A stretch of 32,300 bases of DNA from an uncultured Clostridia bacterium (GCA_948630815.1 CAPIEU010000016.1:1-32300); one strand, 5' to 3'. Counted from the first letter of the stretch, positions 10,788 to 20,160 are shown. Notes: generated by a model from the sequence alone, not told the origin. A program made the numbers and translations.

Positions 10788-11714
10788 TTATTTATGCCTT
10801 CTATCTATTGCATATGAACTTCCTACTGTTGTTTTTGCTATATGTTTTACTTGTGCTCCTACCTCACCTATTTCTAGTGCATTTTTAAATCTTCCTATTT
10901 CAGCATCTACTACTCCTATTGAAATAGAGGTTAGTGGAAATTGTTCTATAATTCCACGTCTGTTTGCTACTTCTACATATCCTCTTAAGGCATCTTCTTT
11001 TGTAAAATATTCTAATACTTTTTCATCAAATTCTCTTATTACATTTTTGCATATTTGTTCATAATCTACTCCTGATACAAGTGCTATAAAGTCATCTCCA
11101 CCAATATGTCCTATAAAGCTTGATTCTGGATCACTTGCATGAATGTTTCTTACAATCGTTCTTGCTGTGAATTTTATTATTTCATCGCCTTTTGCAAAGC
11201 CATATAAGTCGTTATATGATTTAAAGTTATCAAGATCAAAGTAAAGTATTGCAAATGGTTCTTTTTTTAATAGCCTTTTTTTAATTTCTGTTTGTATTTG
11301 TACATTTCCAGGTAGACCTGTTAGTGGGCTTACTCTTCTATTTGTGTACATTAATCTAACTATATTTTTTATTGTATAATATAAATAATCTATATCTATT
11401 GGTTTTACTATATAATATTCAACACATAGCTTTAGTATTGAAATTCTATGTTCTTTATTACTATTTTCTCCTATTACTACAATTGGAGTAATGCTATTGT
11501 CATCATCTTCTCTTATTCTTTTACATAGCTCTATTATGTCTTTATCTATACTATCTTCATTTATTATTATTAATGATGGTATGTTTTTTAATGCTATTTC
11601 TATATCTTGAGTTTTTACTCTTTTAAAGTTATATTCTTTTTCGTTTTTAAAGATTTCTTTTAGCATTTTTAGTTTTTTTGTATCATCATCTATTATATAG
11701 ATTTCCTGTACCAT
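10788..11714 (-). CDS. Receiver-like + GGDEF diguanylate cyclase
   Basis: 308 residues. Residues 1-125 form a receiver-like domain with the acidic start IIDDD, but the strand that should carry the phospho-aspartate reads SLIIINED, so the usual aspartate appears to be replaced. The GGDEF domain runs from about 130 (SPLTGLPGN, typical of the domain start) to the end. The active-site loop is GGDDF (205-209), a functional variant, with metal-binding FDLDNFK upstream. Expected activity: two GTP to cyclic di-GMP. I see no RxxD inhibitory site just ahead of GGDDF. ATG with AAGGAG six bases upstream. It is followed by a terminator and then cwlD. Confidence 0.9.
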   Translation of the reverse strand: MVQEIYIIDDDTKKLKMLKEIFKNEKEYNFKRVKTQDIEIALKNIPSLIIINEDSIDKDIIELCKRIREDDDNSITPIVVIGENSNKEHRISILKLCVEYYIVKPIDIDYLYYTIKNIVRLMYTNRRVSPLTGLPGNVQIQTEIKKRLLKKEPFAILYFDLDNFKSYNDLYGFAKGDEIIKFTARTIVRNIHASDPESSFIGHIGGDDFIALVSGVDYEQICKNVIREFDEKVLEYFTKEDALRGYVEVANRRGIIEQFPLTSISIGVVDAEIGRFKNALEIGEVGAQVKHIAKTTVGSSYAIDRRHK

Positions 11715-11744
11715 ATGCTACTCCTTTTTTAAATTCTTGCACTT

Positions 11745-11772
11745 GGGCAGGCACAAGACCTGCTCCCTACAT
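11745..11772. repeat. Dispersed palindrome, copy 5
   Basis: GGGCAGGCACAAGACC then TGCTCCCTACAT, between the GGDEF gene and the CmpB-like gene. Intergenic. Confidence 0.8.
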
Positions 11773-11782
11773 TTCTACGTTT

Positions 11783-12562
11783 CTAATTTTTACCTTTTCT
11801 TATACTTTCTTTTTTCTCTTTTAAGAACTCATTTATTTTTTCTATTGCTTCAGATTTCATTGATGGAAAGGCTTTTTTTAGCCTGTTTGTTTGTTTTAGT
11901 AATTTTCTTTTTATTGTTGCTTGTTTATATTTTAAATCTTCTATTGCAAGTTGCAATGTTTCTTTGTTTATTTGTTTTTCCTCTAATTCATCTATTTTTT
12001 CTTTTATTGAATTAGTTATTTCTTTTAATTTTTCAAGTTTTATAGTTATATTTTTTACTTTTATTATGCTTATAATTAAATCTACTAACATTATAATCGA
12101 TAATGTTAAAGTTAAAAATATTAAGTCATTTATTTTTATTATATCTATTTTTCCTACTATGAATGGATGTATATATCTTATAAATACTACTCCTAGAAAT
12201 CCCCAAAATAGTGAGTTTAGCAAACATACTCTACCTTTAATATTAAATTTATTTTTCGTATAATCCCAATATTTTGTATGAAATATTTTTTCTAACATCC
12301 AGCCTACTAAGTATTCCCATGTTGATAATACAAAAAACGCTATTATAAATAGTAGTACTATGTTTTCTTTAAACCTATGTAAAAATAAGAACATTATTAT
12401 AGCACCAAAACCATATATTGGACAAAATGGTCCATATAAAAATCCGCTGTTTACTGGCTTTTTTTGCACTATAGTTTTTAGAACTGATTCCATTACCCAT
12501 CCAAAGAATGAATATACTATAAAATATAATATTATTTTAACAATATCTATGTAATTTATCAT
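11783..12562 (-). CDS. CmpB/DUF1113-type membrane protein
   Basis: 259 residues. N-terminal half has four or five membrane segments with the family hallmark YSFFGWVMES near the start and GFLYGPFCPIYGFGA, WEYLVGWMLE and FHTKYWDYT, as in the family called putative ABC-transporter type IV (DUF1113). The C-terminal 90 residues are charged and coiled-coil-like (KIDELEEKQINKETL) and end in a Lys-rich tail. Function of the family is not established. ATG with AAAGGA eight bases upstream. Probably its own unit; copy 5 of the palindrome follows the stop. Confidence 0.82.
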   Translation of the reverse strand: MINYIDIVKIILYFIVYSFFGWVMESVLKTIVQKKPVNSGFLYGPFCPIYGFGAIIMFLFLHRFKENIVLLFIIAFFVLSTWEYLVGWMLEKIFHTKYWDYTKNKFNIKGRVCLLNSLFWGFLGVVFIRYIHPFIVGKIDIIKINDLIFLTLTLSIIMLVDLIISIIKVKNITIKLEKLKEITNSIKEKIDELEEKQINKETLQLAIEDLKYKQATIKRKLLKQTNRLKKAFPSMKSEAIEKINEFLKEKKESIRKGKN

Positions 12563-12575
12563 TATTTTCCTTTCA

Positions 12576-12632
12576 CTTATTTCTTAAAATCCGCTACATC
12601 ACCGTGTCGCTACTTTGTACTATAAATAACTA
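12576..12632. repeat. Repeat C, copy 1 (internally deleted)
   Basis: Shares TTTCTTAAAATCCGCT at the left and GCTACTTTGT plus CTATAAATA at the right with the longer copy at 26468-26602, but lacks most of its middle. Confidence 0.65.
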
Positions 12633-12668
12633 CAAACTGTAACAGTATGCCCCCTATTACACTTTTTT

Positions 12669-12751
12669 GATGTTGGAGGTTGGAATTTTAGAAAATACTT
12701 CGAAGAACTTTCCTAATATCTAACCTCTAACATCTAATTTCTAACTTCTAA
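12669..12751. repeat. Repeat B, copy 1
   Basis: Quasi-palindrome built of degenerate GTTGGAA / GTTAGAA units on either side of a CTTCGAAGAA centre (12698-12707). It overlaps the stop codon of the gene at 12748. Confidence 0.8.
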
Positions 12752-13662
12752 TTAATTATTTTAACTTTTTTAGTTGTTCTTCCTCCATCTTGGTTTTCTA
12801 CTGTTATTTCCATATTGTTTTCACCTTTTTGTATTGGTTGTTTATATTCTATTACAGTTTTGTTTCCATAGTTTATTTGATATTGTTGTCCATTTAATGT
12901 ATAATCTATTACTTTTAAACCGGTTTCATCTTCTGCTCTAATAATTATTACATCTCCTTGTTTTTTGAAACTTACTGTTGGTATTTTTACTCCCTTTACT
13001 TCTAGTTCTTTTGATGCAGTTATATTTTTTTCGTTTATTGCTTCTACTTTTAATGTATTTTGTCCTAAAGGAATGTCTACTGTTTGTTCTATTATTTTAT
13101 TATTGTCAGCATCAACATTAATTTTCTTAGGTTCATCATTATTCCATGAATAATTCATATATTGTATACCTGTTTCATCTTGTACCGTTATTTTTATTTT
13201 GTTATCTGTTGTTAATTTTAGCTCTATAACTGGTTTTGAATCTTCCTCTACAACATATTCTTTTTGAAATTTTGTTTCTTTTCCATTTACATCTACTACT
13301 GTTAAATTTAATATGTTTGTTCCAGTTGGTAATTCTATTGTTTTTGATAAACTTGTACTATTTTCTGCATCAATTGTAATTTCTTCTTCTTCATTCCAAT
13401 TGTATACTATTTTTGAAATTGCTAATTTAGAATTTATTTCTATTAATATATTATCTTCTTGTTTTGTAATATCTACATTTGGTGTATCTTCTACATTTTG
13501 AGGTTCATCTATTGTAGGATTATTTGTAACTATATAATATACTCCTACTCCTATTAATATAACAGCAAATATAATGATTGCTATTACAAAAAATTTAATA
13601 ATTTTTCCAATTTCGACTGGCTTTTTTTCTTTCTTTTTTTCTGTTTGTAAAATTTGATTCAT
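12748..13662 (-). CDS. Membrane-anchored surface protein with Ig-like repeats
   Basis: 304 residues. Short Lys-rich cytoplasmic start beginning MNQILQTEK, one membrane segment at about 24-46, an acidic linker, then three repeats of roughly 80 residues with recurring NYSWN/YNWN, the pattern I..Y.(W/L)N, and PxGxNxLxxxVxxxNG. These look like bacterial Ig-like (Ig-fold) modules facing outward. No enzyme motif or LPxTG is seen. The nine-residue start closely matches that of the sortase at 21066. ATG with AGGAG about 11 bases upstream; a consensus-like promoter lies just ahead. The role is unknown; adhesion or wall contact is a guess. Confidence 0.78.
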   Translation of the reverse strand: MNQILQTEKKKEKKPVEIGKIIKFFVIAIIIFAVILIGVGVYYIVTNNPTIDEPQNVEDTPNVDITKQEDNILIEINSKLAISKIVYNWNEEEEITIDAENSTSLSKTIELPTGTNILNLTVVDVNGKETKFQKEYVVEEDSKPVIELKLTTDNKIKITVQDETGIQYMNYSWNNDEPKKINVDADNNKIIEQTVDIPLGQNTLKVEAINEKNITASKELEVKGVKIPTVSFKKQGDVIIIRAEDETGLKVIDYTLNGQQYQINYGNKTVIEYKQPIQKGENNMEITVENQDGGRTTKKVKIIN

Positions 13663-13695
13663 TTTTACACCTACTCCTCTTTCGAATTCAAAAAA

Positions 13696-13724
13696 ATTAT
13701 ATCATAAGCGATTTTAGTTGTAAA
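13696..13724 (-). promoter_or_regulatory. Promoter of the Ig-like surface protein gene
   Basis: TTTACA (13719-13724), 17 bases, TATAAT (13696-13701), about 34 bases before the start codon. Confidence 0.85.
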
Positions 13725-13929
13725 CATTATATGGAAAAAATGAATGAAACTTTGTTAATGTTTAAATTTCAACCAATAAGTAGCAACACATGAACGAGAG
13801 CCCTTTTTGAACTCTGTGAAAAAACAAAAATGTCTTACATTCAGCGAAATTTAGCGGTAATAAAAAAGATATAGACTTAAGTATTACTTTGTTACTAATT
13901 AATGATTGCAAAACTATTATTTATTAAAC

Positions 13930-13959
13930 AGACTTTTGACAATTAATTGTCAAAAGTCT
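13930..13959 (-). terminator. Terminator-like palindrome after the sensor kinase
   Basis: A perfect palindrome with arms AGACTTTTGACAATT, 10 bases past the kinase stop. The T tract is weak on the minus side (TGTTTAATAA) and better on the plus side, so it may act in either direction. Confidence 0.65.
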
Positions 13960-13968
13960 CTGTTTTCT

Positions 13969-15990
13969 TTATGCTACCTTAAATTCTATTACTACCTTAA
14001 ACAAATCTCCATCTAAATATATATTGAATTTTCCTTTTTGAAGTGTTGTTAATGAGTTTGCAATTGATATTCCAAGCCCTGATCCTTCAGTTGACCTTGC
14101 AGAGTCTCCTCTTACAAATCTTTGCATTAATTCATCTACACTTATATTTAATTTGTCTTTTGAAATATTTTTTAATTCAATTTTTATATTATCATTTTCT
14201 TTTTTTACATCTATGTATACTCGTGAATTCTCTAATGCATATTTTGAAATATTTACATATATATTTTCCATTACTCTAAACATATATCTTGAATCTGCTT
14301 CAATATAAATTTCTGTGTCTGGTAAGCTTTCAATTATTTCTAATCCCTTTTCTTCAAACTTATCTTCAAATTCCCCTCGAACTTGTTTTATTAGTTCTTT
14401 AACATTTAATTTTTCTATGTTTAGTTTAATATTTCCAGATGATACTTTTGATGCCTCTATTAAGTCTTCTGTTAGTTTTTTTAGTCTTTGTGATTTGTTA
14501 TCTAATACTTCTAGATACTCCTTCACCCTCTCATTTTCTATATTCTCATGTTTCATTAAGTCTACATAGTTTATTATTGATGTAAGAGGTGTTTTTATAT
14601 CATGTGATACGTTTGTTATTAATTCAGTTTTTAGTCTTTCACTTTTCATTGCTTCTTCTATAGCATTAGTAAGCCCTCCTGATATATCATTTAACCAGAT
14701 CGCAATTTCTTTTAGTTCTCCTCTATACTCTTCTTCATTTAGTTGTGCTGAATCCTTATTTCCATCATACATATTTTTAATTTTTTCTCTAATTTTCTTT
14801 GTTTTGTTTTGTCTATCTATTAATATTTTTAATGTTACTCCCCATAATGCTATTAACCAAAATAAATATATTGTGCCATCAGTTATAAATTTTATTGTTA
14901 AAACAAGTTGTATTATATAAAATGCACCAAATATTACAACTAATTTTCCTGTTGTATTCATATCTGTTAATATATCACTAGCACTTCTTTTTAACCATTT
15001 TGCAAATTTATATATAAGTGTATTCTTCCAAAATACTTTTGCTTTAATTCTTCTAACAATTGTTACACCTATTATCGCAAGAGTTATATATATTACTATT
15101 CCTAATACAAAACATAAACTTATTATTGTATCAATCATTCTACTACTTATACTTGTATAGTCTATTCCCACATTTATACCACCAACTAGAAATACACTCT
15201 CTATCACTAATAATATTATAGATACTGCTCCTACTATTTCAAGTGGAATATTATCTAATGAATTTAAATAAATTTCTTCTTTTCCTTTTTTATGCCCTAT
15301 ACTAGTTATTATATATATAAACATGGCAAGTACTAAAAATGAACTTATTGCAATATTGACTGCGGCATATTCATATGTATTTGATACTAATTTATAAACT
15401 AGATTATATTTATAAAACTCTGTGCTGTTTTCATTATTTATACATGAATATACTGTATATCCTTCTTCTTTAATTCTTTCAAAGTATCCACTATATGCTA
15501 TATTTTCATATTTCATTTTTTCTATATTTGTATCAATTTCGTTATTATCAAAATTCCAAAAATATTTTTTTGATTTTATATATTCTTTTAATCCTTCAAC
15601 TGTATCTGTATTAACTGTTTTAGCTATATTTGTATGTGCAACTCCTTCTTCATCTATTATTAAATATTCATATATTCTTCTACTATCACTTTCATATTCT
15701 ATACCATTGTCTTTTTCTTCATAATCATCAACTTGTGTAATTATCACACTTGCCTTTTCATTTTCGTAGTCCTTCATTATTACTAAACTATTTATTTTTG
15801 AATATATTTTTCTAAAGTAATTCTCAGCAAATCTTTTTGTTTGAAAATATGTAATTCCACTTTCTATGTCTTCTTTGTATTCATCATAATATGTTATTGA
15901 AAATGTATTTATAAGTATATTTAAAAACATAAATGGAATTAATATATAACATATACATTTTAATACTACTGATTCTTGCAGTTTTCGCAT
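13969..15990 (-). CDS. Membrane sensor histidine kinase
   Basis: 673 residues. One membrane segment at about 13-33, an outside region to about 200, then a block of six or so membrane segments to about 395, a linker, and the kinase core. HisKA carries NVSHDIKTPL with His463 as the phosphorylation site; the ATPase domain shows an N box around RVMENIYVNISKYA and the G box GSGLGISIA at 636. It should phosphorylate the OmpR-type regulator 67 bases upstream in the same operon. The signal is unknown; the many membrane segments recall envelope-stress or antibiotic sensors. ATG CGA AAA start, with AGGACG ahead of it; CGA is used here as arginine. Confidence 0.9.
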   Translation of the reverse strand: MRKLQESVVLKCICYILIPFMFLNILINTFSITYYDEYKEDIESGITYFQTKRFAENYFRKIYSKINSLVIMKDYENEKASVIITQVDDYEEKDNGIEYESDSRRIYEYLIIDEEGVAHTNIAKTVNTDTVEGLKEYIKSKKYFWNFDNNEIDTNIEKMKYENIAYSGYFERIKEEGYTVYSCINNENSTEFYKYNLVYKLVSNTYEYAAVNIAISSFLVLAMFIYIITSIGHKKGKEEIYLNSLDNIPLEIVGAVSIILLVIESVFLVGGINVGIDYTSISSRMIDTIISLCFVLGIVIYITLAIIGVTIVRRIKAKVFWKNTLIYKFAKWLKRSASDILTDMNTTGKLVVIFGAFYIIQLVLTIKFITDGTIYLFWLIALWGVTLKILIDRQNKTKKIREKIKNMYDGNKDSAQLNEEEYRGELKEIAIWLNDISGGLTNAIEEAMKSERLKTELITNVSHDIKTPLTSIINYVDLMKHENIENERVKEYLEVLDNKSQRLKKLTEDLIEASKVSSGNIKLNIEKLNVKELIKQVRGEFEDKFEEKGLEIIESLPDTEIYIEADSRYMFRVMENIYVNISKYALENSRVYIDVKKENDNIKIELKNISKDKLNISVDELMQRFVRGDSARSTEGSGLGISIANSLTTLQKGKFNIYLDGDLFKVVIEFKVA

Positions 15991-16057
15991 TATTCATCAC
16001 GTCCTATCTTTCTTTATTTTTTCAATCCGCTCCCATGCAAATTTAAGTAATCCCTCT

Positions 16058-16760
16058 TTATTCACTAATGTTTTCGATTTTGTATCCTATTCCCCATATT
16101 ACTTTTAAGTATTTTGGTTCTTTTGGATTTATTTCTATTTTTTCACGTATGTGTCTTATATGTACTGCTATGATGTTTTCTGCTCCATATGCCTCATCTT
16201 CCCATACATTTTCGTATATTTGGTTTATTGAAAATACTTTTCCTTTGTTTTTGGTTAAAAATTTTAATATGTTATATTCTGTTGGGGTTAGTTTTATTTT
16301 CCTTCCTTCTACATATACTTCTTTTGTAGTATCATCTATTGTTAAATCACCTGTCTTGTATGAATTTTCTTGCTCGTCTTTTTTTAAAGATCCCAAATGT
16401 GTATATCTTCTAATTTGAGAATTAACTCTTGCTATTAGCTCTAGTGGATTAAATGGCTTTGTAATATAATCGTCTGCCCCTGTATTTAATCCGTTTATTT
16501 TGTCATAATCTTCTGATTTTGCAGATAGCATAATTATTGGTATTCCTTTGTCTTCTCTTATTTTACTTGCTACTCCGAATTCCATTTAATTTAGGCATCA
16601 TTATATCTAATATAATTAAATGTATTTCGTTTTTTTTAACGACTTCTAATGCTTGTTCTCCATTATAGGCTTTTAAAATGTTATATCCTTCTTTTGTTAA
16701 ATAAATTTCTATCGCTTCTACTATTTCTTTATCATCGTCACATACTAAAATATTATACAT
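16058..16760 (-). CDS. OmpR/PhoB-family response regulator (one +1 shift at CGGA)
   Basis: 233 residues with CGGA at 16574-16577 read as Gly62. Read plainly the receiver is cut at MPKLNGIRSSK and the rest appears as a separate piece. Receiver: acidic DDD at 8-10, phospho-acceptor Asp52 (IILDIMMP), Lys in YITKPF. C-terminal winged helix: LTPTEYNILKFL, and the HIRHIREKIE recognition region ending in WGIGYKIE. The joined segment GVASKIREDKGIPIIMLSAK has the usual family spacing after NGI. Partner of the kinase downstream. ATG with AAAGGGG eight bases ahead. Direct repeats at 16861 may be its own binding site. Confidence 0.92.
16574..16577 (-). other. In-phase CGGA, +1 shift site 9 (Gly62 of response regulator)
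   Basis: ATT CGG AGT AGC AAG TAA stops. ATT (C)GGA GTA GCA AGT AAA continues as GVASKIRED with the correct receiver length. Confidence 0.92.
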
Positions 16761-16785
16761 ATAAATTCCCCTTTATTTTTTTATG

Positions 16786-16814
16786 ATTATATCATTTTTA
16801 TATGTTTTTTTAAA
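16786..16814 (-). promoter_or_regulatory. Likely promoter of the two-component operon
   Basis: TATAAT at 16786-16791 with a weak TTTAAA 17 bases upstream at 16809-16814, about 26 bases before the start codon. Confidence 0.6.
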
Positions 16815-16860
16815 CCCTATATTATATATAACATAGAATTATTAAGAAAAAAGTATATTG

Positions 16861-16882
16861 TTTATTAAGGTTTTATTAAGGT
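16861..16882. promoter_or_regulatory. 11-base-spaced direct repeats, possible regulator box
   Basis: TTATTAAGG occurs twice, 11 bases apart, about 50 bases upstream of the -35 of the regulator operon. OmpR-family dimers bind direct repeats with about 10-11 base spacing, so autoregulation is plausible. Confidence 0.55.
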
Positions 16883-16897
16883 TATAGTTTATACTAT

Positions 16898-16944
16898 AAA
16901 AATAAACTGTTAAAGTCTAGTATTTATACTTTAACAGTTTTTAT
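16898..16944. terminator. Terminator of the prepilin-like gene
   Basis: AAACTGTTAAAGT pairs perfectly with ACTTTAACAGTTT (13 pairs). T-rich on both sides, so possibly bidirectional. It lies 10 bases after the stop at 16954. Confidence 0.85.
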
Positions 16945-16953
16945 ATAATAAAA

Positions 16954-18279
16954 TTATTGTATAGATGGTTGAATTTCATAGATTGTAATTTTAGCATCTT
17001 CAGCACTACCGATAAATCTAATTTCTGTACATCCTATTGGTATTTCATATTCAGTATTATCAGCAGACCATCTATCCCAACCTCCCATCCATATATTAGT
17101 AAGTTCATTTATATTGTTATCATAAAATCGCATATAATTTGCACCACTATATCCTCGTCCATTAGCTGTAATAATAAACTTTTTCCCTTGCATTTCTGAA
17201 GAAATATATATTTTAAGATATTTTCCTGTTTTTCCTGGTGAATCCAAATATACTGATGTATCAATATTTCCATCATATGCTTGTGCTCCTAATGCATCAC
17301 TTGGTATGACATTATCTATTTGTGTTTGCGTATAACATTCTGGATTTTTCTTTACTACACTTTTTGCTATAATTATACTGTTTCCAGGTTCAAATTCTCC
17401 ATTGTAAATCTTCCATGTTATTCCATTGTCTTCACTGTAATAATGTTCTAAATTGTCGTTGTCTTCATAAATAATCTTTATCTTTGCTCCTTGTACTCCA
17501 TTTTGTGTTAGGATAGGATATGCTTTGCTCGTTTCTATTATTGGCTCTATTGGTCTTAAATTTTTTATTTGTATTGTTTTTGTCCTTTTTGAACCATTTG
17601 ATGCTTCTACTATAAATTTGTATTTTCCATTTTGTGTTACTTTATATTTAACTTCATTTACGTTTTCTTCATAATTTTCATCTGGTTTTGTTATTTTTGT
17701 TATTGTTCCTTCATTAACTGTTGCTGTTAATGTTATTGTAAGTTCATTAATTCCTATTGTTTCATCACTTAAAGTATACGTAACTACTGGCTTAACTTCT
17801 GCTTTTTCAACAATAATTTCATATTCTTCTGTAATTGTATATTCATAATTTTTATATTCTCCTACAAGTTGCCCTTCTTCATTTTTTTCTATGGTTATAT
17901 CTTTTAATTTATTAGGTAGATTTTTCTCTAATATATCAATTGTTAGTTCTTCACCTTTTTGCATTTTTTCTATTTTAATATCTAATATTGCATTTTCTAT
18001 TTCTTCTTTTATTGCTGCTTTCTCATATTCCTCTCCTGCCATTTTAGCTGTATTAAATAATCCATTTTCTCCTATTAATACATTTATTGTTACTCCTGCT
18101 AGAATTAGGAGAATTATGATTGTTATTATTAAGGCAATTAAGGTGATTCCTCTTTGGGTTGCATACAATGCCCCCCCTACACGTTTGCAATTGATTTTGT
18201 TTCTATTTTCTTTGGCGGACACGGGGTTCGCCCCTACATTATATTTTTCCTTTTTCACTATTAATTCTTCATTATTCAC
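16954..18279 (-). CDS. Prepilin-like surface protein with N-terminal methylation-type leader
   Basis: 441 residues. Residues 44-70 hold RGITLIALIITIIILLILAG, the type II/IV pseudopilin-like hydrophobic start common in clostridia, so a prepilin peptidase would cut after the glycine. The leader before it is unusually long because two dispersed palindromes lie in frame and supply YNVGANPVSAKEN and VGGALYATQ. After the hydrophobic segment comes a helical stretch (KAAIKEEIENAILDIK), an Ig-like region around 165-245 and a C-terminal domain with GYSGANYMRFYD and WMGGWDRWS that looks beta-rich and could bind carbohydrate (inference). No other pilin genes are nearby. GTG start with AGGAGG 11 bases upstream; good promoter upstream. 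Confidence 0.8.
   Translation of the reverse strand: MNNEELIVKKEKYNVGANPVSAKENRNKINCKRVGGALYATQRGITLIALIITIIILLILAGVTINVLIGENGLFNTAKMAGEEYEKAAIKEEIENAILDIKIEKMQKGEELTIDILEKNLPNKLKDITIEKNEEGQLVGEYKNYEYTITEEYEIIVEKAEVKPVVTYTLSDETIGINELTITLTATVNEGTITKITKPDENYEENVNEVKYKVTQNGKYKFIVEASNGSKRTKTIQIKNLRPIEPIIETSKAYPILTQNGVQGAKIKIIYEDNDNLEHYYSEDNGITWKIYNGEFEPGNSIIIAKSVVKKNPECYTQTQIDNVIPSDALGAQAYDGNIDTSVYLDSPGKTGKYLKIYISSEMQGKKFIITANGRGYSGANYMRFYDNNINELTNIWMGGWDRWSADNTEYEIPIGCTEIRFIGSAEDAKITIYEIQPSIQ
18156..18182 (-). repeat. Dispersed palindrome, copy 6 (variant), translated in the prepilin leader
   Basis: GGGTTGCAT ACA ATGCCCCCC then CTACAC: same tail and layout as the family but with a different arm sequence. 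Read as RVGGALYATQ. Confidence 0.7.
18214..18240 (-). repeat. Dispersed palindrome, copy 7, translated in the prepilin leader
   Basis: GGCGGACACGGGG then TTCGCCCCTACAT. Read on the coding strand as NVGANPVSAK, the same frame as in the glucan synthase copies. Confidence 0.85.
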
Positions 18280-18356
18280 TATCTTTTGTTCCTCCTCTTT
18301 CTTTTATTAAATTATTATCACTTTTTTATTTTTTATACTTATTGATTATAGTTTAT

Positions 18357-18385
18357 ATATTATATTAACCAATATTATTTGTCAA
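18357..18385 (-). promoter_or_regulatory. Promoter of the prepilin-like gene
   Basis: TTGACA at 18380-18385. TAATAT lies 17 bases on (18357-18362), or TATAAT with a 15-base spacer (18359-18364). Confidence 0.75.
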
Positions 18386-18525
18386 CAAATGTTAAATATT
18401 TTTTTTAATCTTTTTATTAGGCTATTTATCATTTACGAAATAACTTTTAAAATTTTACGATATATCTATCATGAAGTAATAGCTTTATCAAACACCTCAT
18501 ATATTTAACAAGGTGATTTTGGTTT

Positions 18526-20011
18526 ATGAGAAGGCTTAAGATTTTTATTTTTAATGGAATTATTTTGACTGCTACTTCATTACTTATGAGAACTATTGGA
18601 ATGTTTTTTGGTGTTTATATTTCTAATAAAGTAGGTAAAGAAGCTCTTGGTGTTTTTAGTTTAATTACTTCTGTTTATATGTTTTTAATAACTATTGCTA
18701 CTTCACGGAATTAATCTTGCTACTACTAGACTTGTTACTGTAGAAATAACTAAGGATGCAAATGTAGATACAAAAGGATTAATGAAAAAATGCTTTTTAT
18801 ATAGTTTTTCTTTTGGTTTAATTTCTTGTATTCTTCTTTTTTTTAGTGCGAATTTTATTACATATAAATTATTACATAACAAAGTTTCTAGCTTTATATT
18901 TTATATAATAGCCATAAGTCTTCCTTTTATTTCTATGAGCTCTTGTTTAAATGGATATTTTACTGCTCTTAGAAAGAATGGAAAGAATGCTATAGCAAGA
19001 GTTTTTGAACAATTAGTTAAAATGATAGCTACAATTTATCTTATTTCACTTGTTATGCCAAATAATATAGAATATATGTGTTTAGCTTTGGTTTTAGGAG
19101 AAGCTATCTCCGAAATTACGTCTTTTTTCTTTTCTTTTATTTTATATGTTATACAAAAAAGACATTATAAGAGTGAGAATAAAAATTTAGTAAAAACAAA
19201 ATATATGAAATCTATTTTTAATATTACTCTTCCTGTTTCTATAACTTCTTATATCCGTTCAGGTCTTTCATCACTTAAACAACTACTAATTCCTCTTAGA
19301 TTAGAGAAGTTTGGAATGAGCTGTAATGACGCTGTTTCTACTTATGGTTTGATTAATGGGATGACTATGCCTATTTTAATGTTTCCAGAGGTTATTATTA
19401 ACTCTTTTAGTGGCTTGCTTGTTCCTGAATTTACTTATTATTATACTAAAAAAGATTATGACAAAATTACCTTTATCATTTCTAAAATTTTTAGAATTAC
19501 ACTTGTTTTTTCAATTGCAATAATTGGAATGTTTTTATTTTATTCTTCAAAAATAAGTTTTCTTATTTATAATAATTATGAATGTGCTATGTATTTAAAG
19601 CTTTTATCTCCTCTTCTTTTATTTATGTACTTAGATAGTATTGTTGATAATATTTTAAAGGGATTAAATGAACAAATGGGTGTAATGAAATGCAATATAT
19701 TAGATTTGTTTGTTAGTATTTTTTGTATATATTTTCTTCTTCCTATATTTGGAATACGTGGCTACATTTTTGTAATTTTTCTTAGCGAACTTTTAAATTC
19801 TAGTATCAGTATTGTTCAATTATATAGAATTACTCATTTTAAGATTGATTTTATGAATTGGATTTTTAAACCCTTTTGTTTTGTAGTTCTTTCATATATA
19901 TTAACTGAATTTATAGTATGTACTTCGTGTAATTTACCTATTGAATTTATCCTAAAGATGTTTGTTTTCTTTGGATTTTATTTTTTGTTTTTATGGTTTA
20001 ATAGATTTTAA
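18526..20011 (+). CDS. SpoVB/MurJ-type oligosaccharide flippase (one +1 shift at CGGA)
   Basis: 494 residues with CGGA at 18706-18709 read as Gly61. A plain reading ends at residue 62 and restarts in another frame. About 12-14 membrane segments with no large soluble domain, as in the MOP superfamily. TSGINLATTRLV around the shift matches the conserved loop after the second helix, and IRSGLSSLKQLLIPLRLEKFG is typical of clostridial SpoVB-like proteins. Expected role: moving a lipid-linked sugar (peptidoglycan precursor or other glycan) across the membrane; the substrate cannot be read from sequence. ATG with AAGGTGA about 10 bases upstream. One of three plus-strand genes in the window and divergent from the prepilin gene. 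Confidence 0.9.
18706..18709 (+). other. In-phase CGGA, +1 shift site 10 (Gly61 of flippase)
   Basis: ACT TCA CGG AAT TAA stops. ACT TCA (C)GGA ATT AAT CTT continues as TSGINLATTRLV. Confidence 0.94.
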
Positions 20012-20023
20012 GTTTTATACATA

Positions 20024-20052
20024 TTGACAATTTTAGTTTTATGGTTTATATT
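20024..20052 (+). promoter_or_regulatory. Promoter of the 22-residue peptide gene
   Basis: TTGACA (20024-20029), 17 bases, TATATT (20047-20052). It starts 12 bases after the flippase stop. Confidence 0.85.
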
Positions 20053-20091
20053 GTAAATGCCTTTCTCCAAAAGGTAGAAAGGAGGTTACAT

Positions 20092-20160
20092 ATGAAAAGC
20101 TTCTTAGAATTGCTTAAACTTATAGTAATTTACTTAATTGTAAAGTACTTAAGTAAATAG
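20092..20160 (+). CDS. 22-residue hydrophobic peptide, stand-alone gene
   Basis: Starts MKSFLELLKLIV and ends KYLSK: one amphipathic to membrane-spanning helix with lysines at both ends. It has an excellent binding site (AGAAAGGAGG, 7 bases before ATG), its own promoter 40 bases upstream and its own strong terminator, so it is very likely a real gene. The leader can pair CCTTTCT (20060-20066) with AGAAAGG (20076-20082), partly hiding the binding site. Size, hydrophobicity and a structured leader resemble type I toxin peptides, but I see no clear antisense RNA promoter. A signalling or membrane-associated peptide is also possible. Confidence 0.75.
   Translation: MKSFLELLKLIVIYLIVKYLSK

Larger units (their letters stand above)
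13663..13968. other. Intergenic between Ig-like gene and sensor kinase
   Basis: Holds the promoter of the Ig-like gene at one end and the palindromic terminator at the other. Between them (about 13730-13925) I see no gene, repeat or convincing structure. Confidence 0.6.

Noticed and set aside
16400..18300. Complete type IV pilus or type II secretion locus
   Set aside because: Only one prepilin-like protein is present; no ATPase, platform protein or prepilin peptidase nearby.
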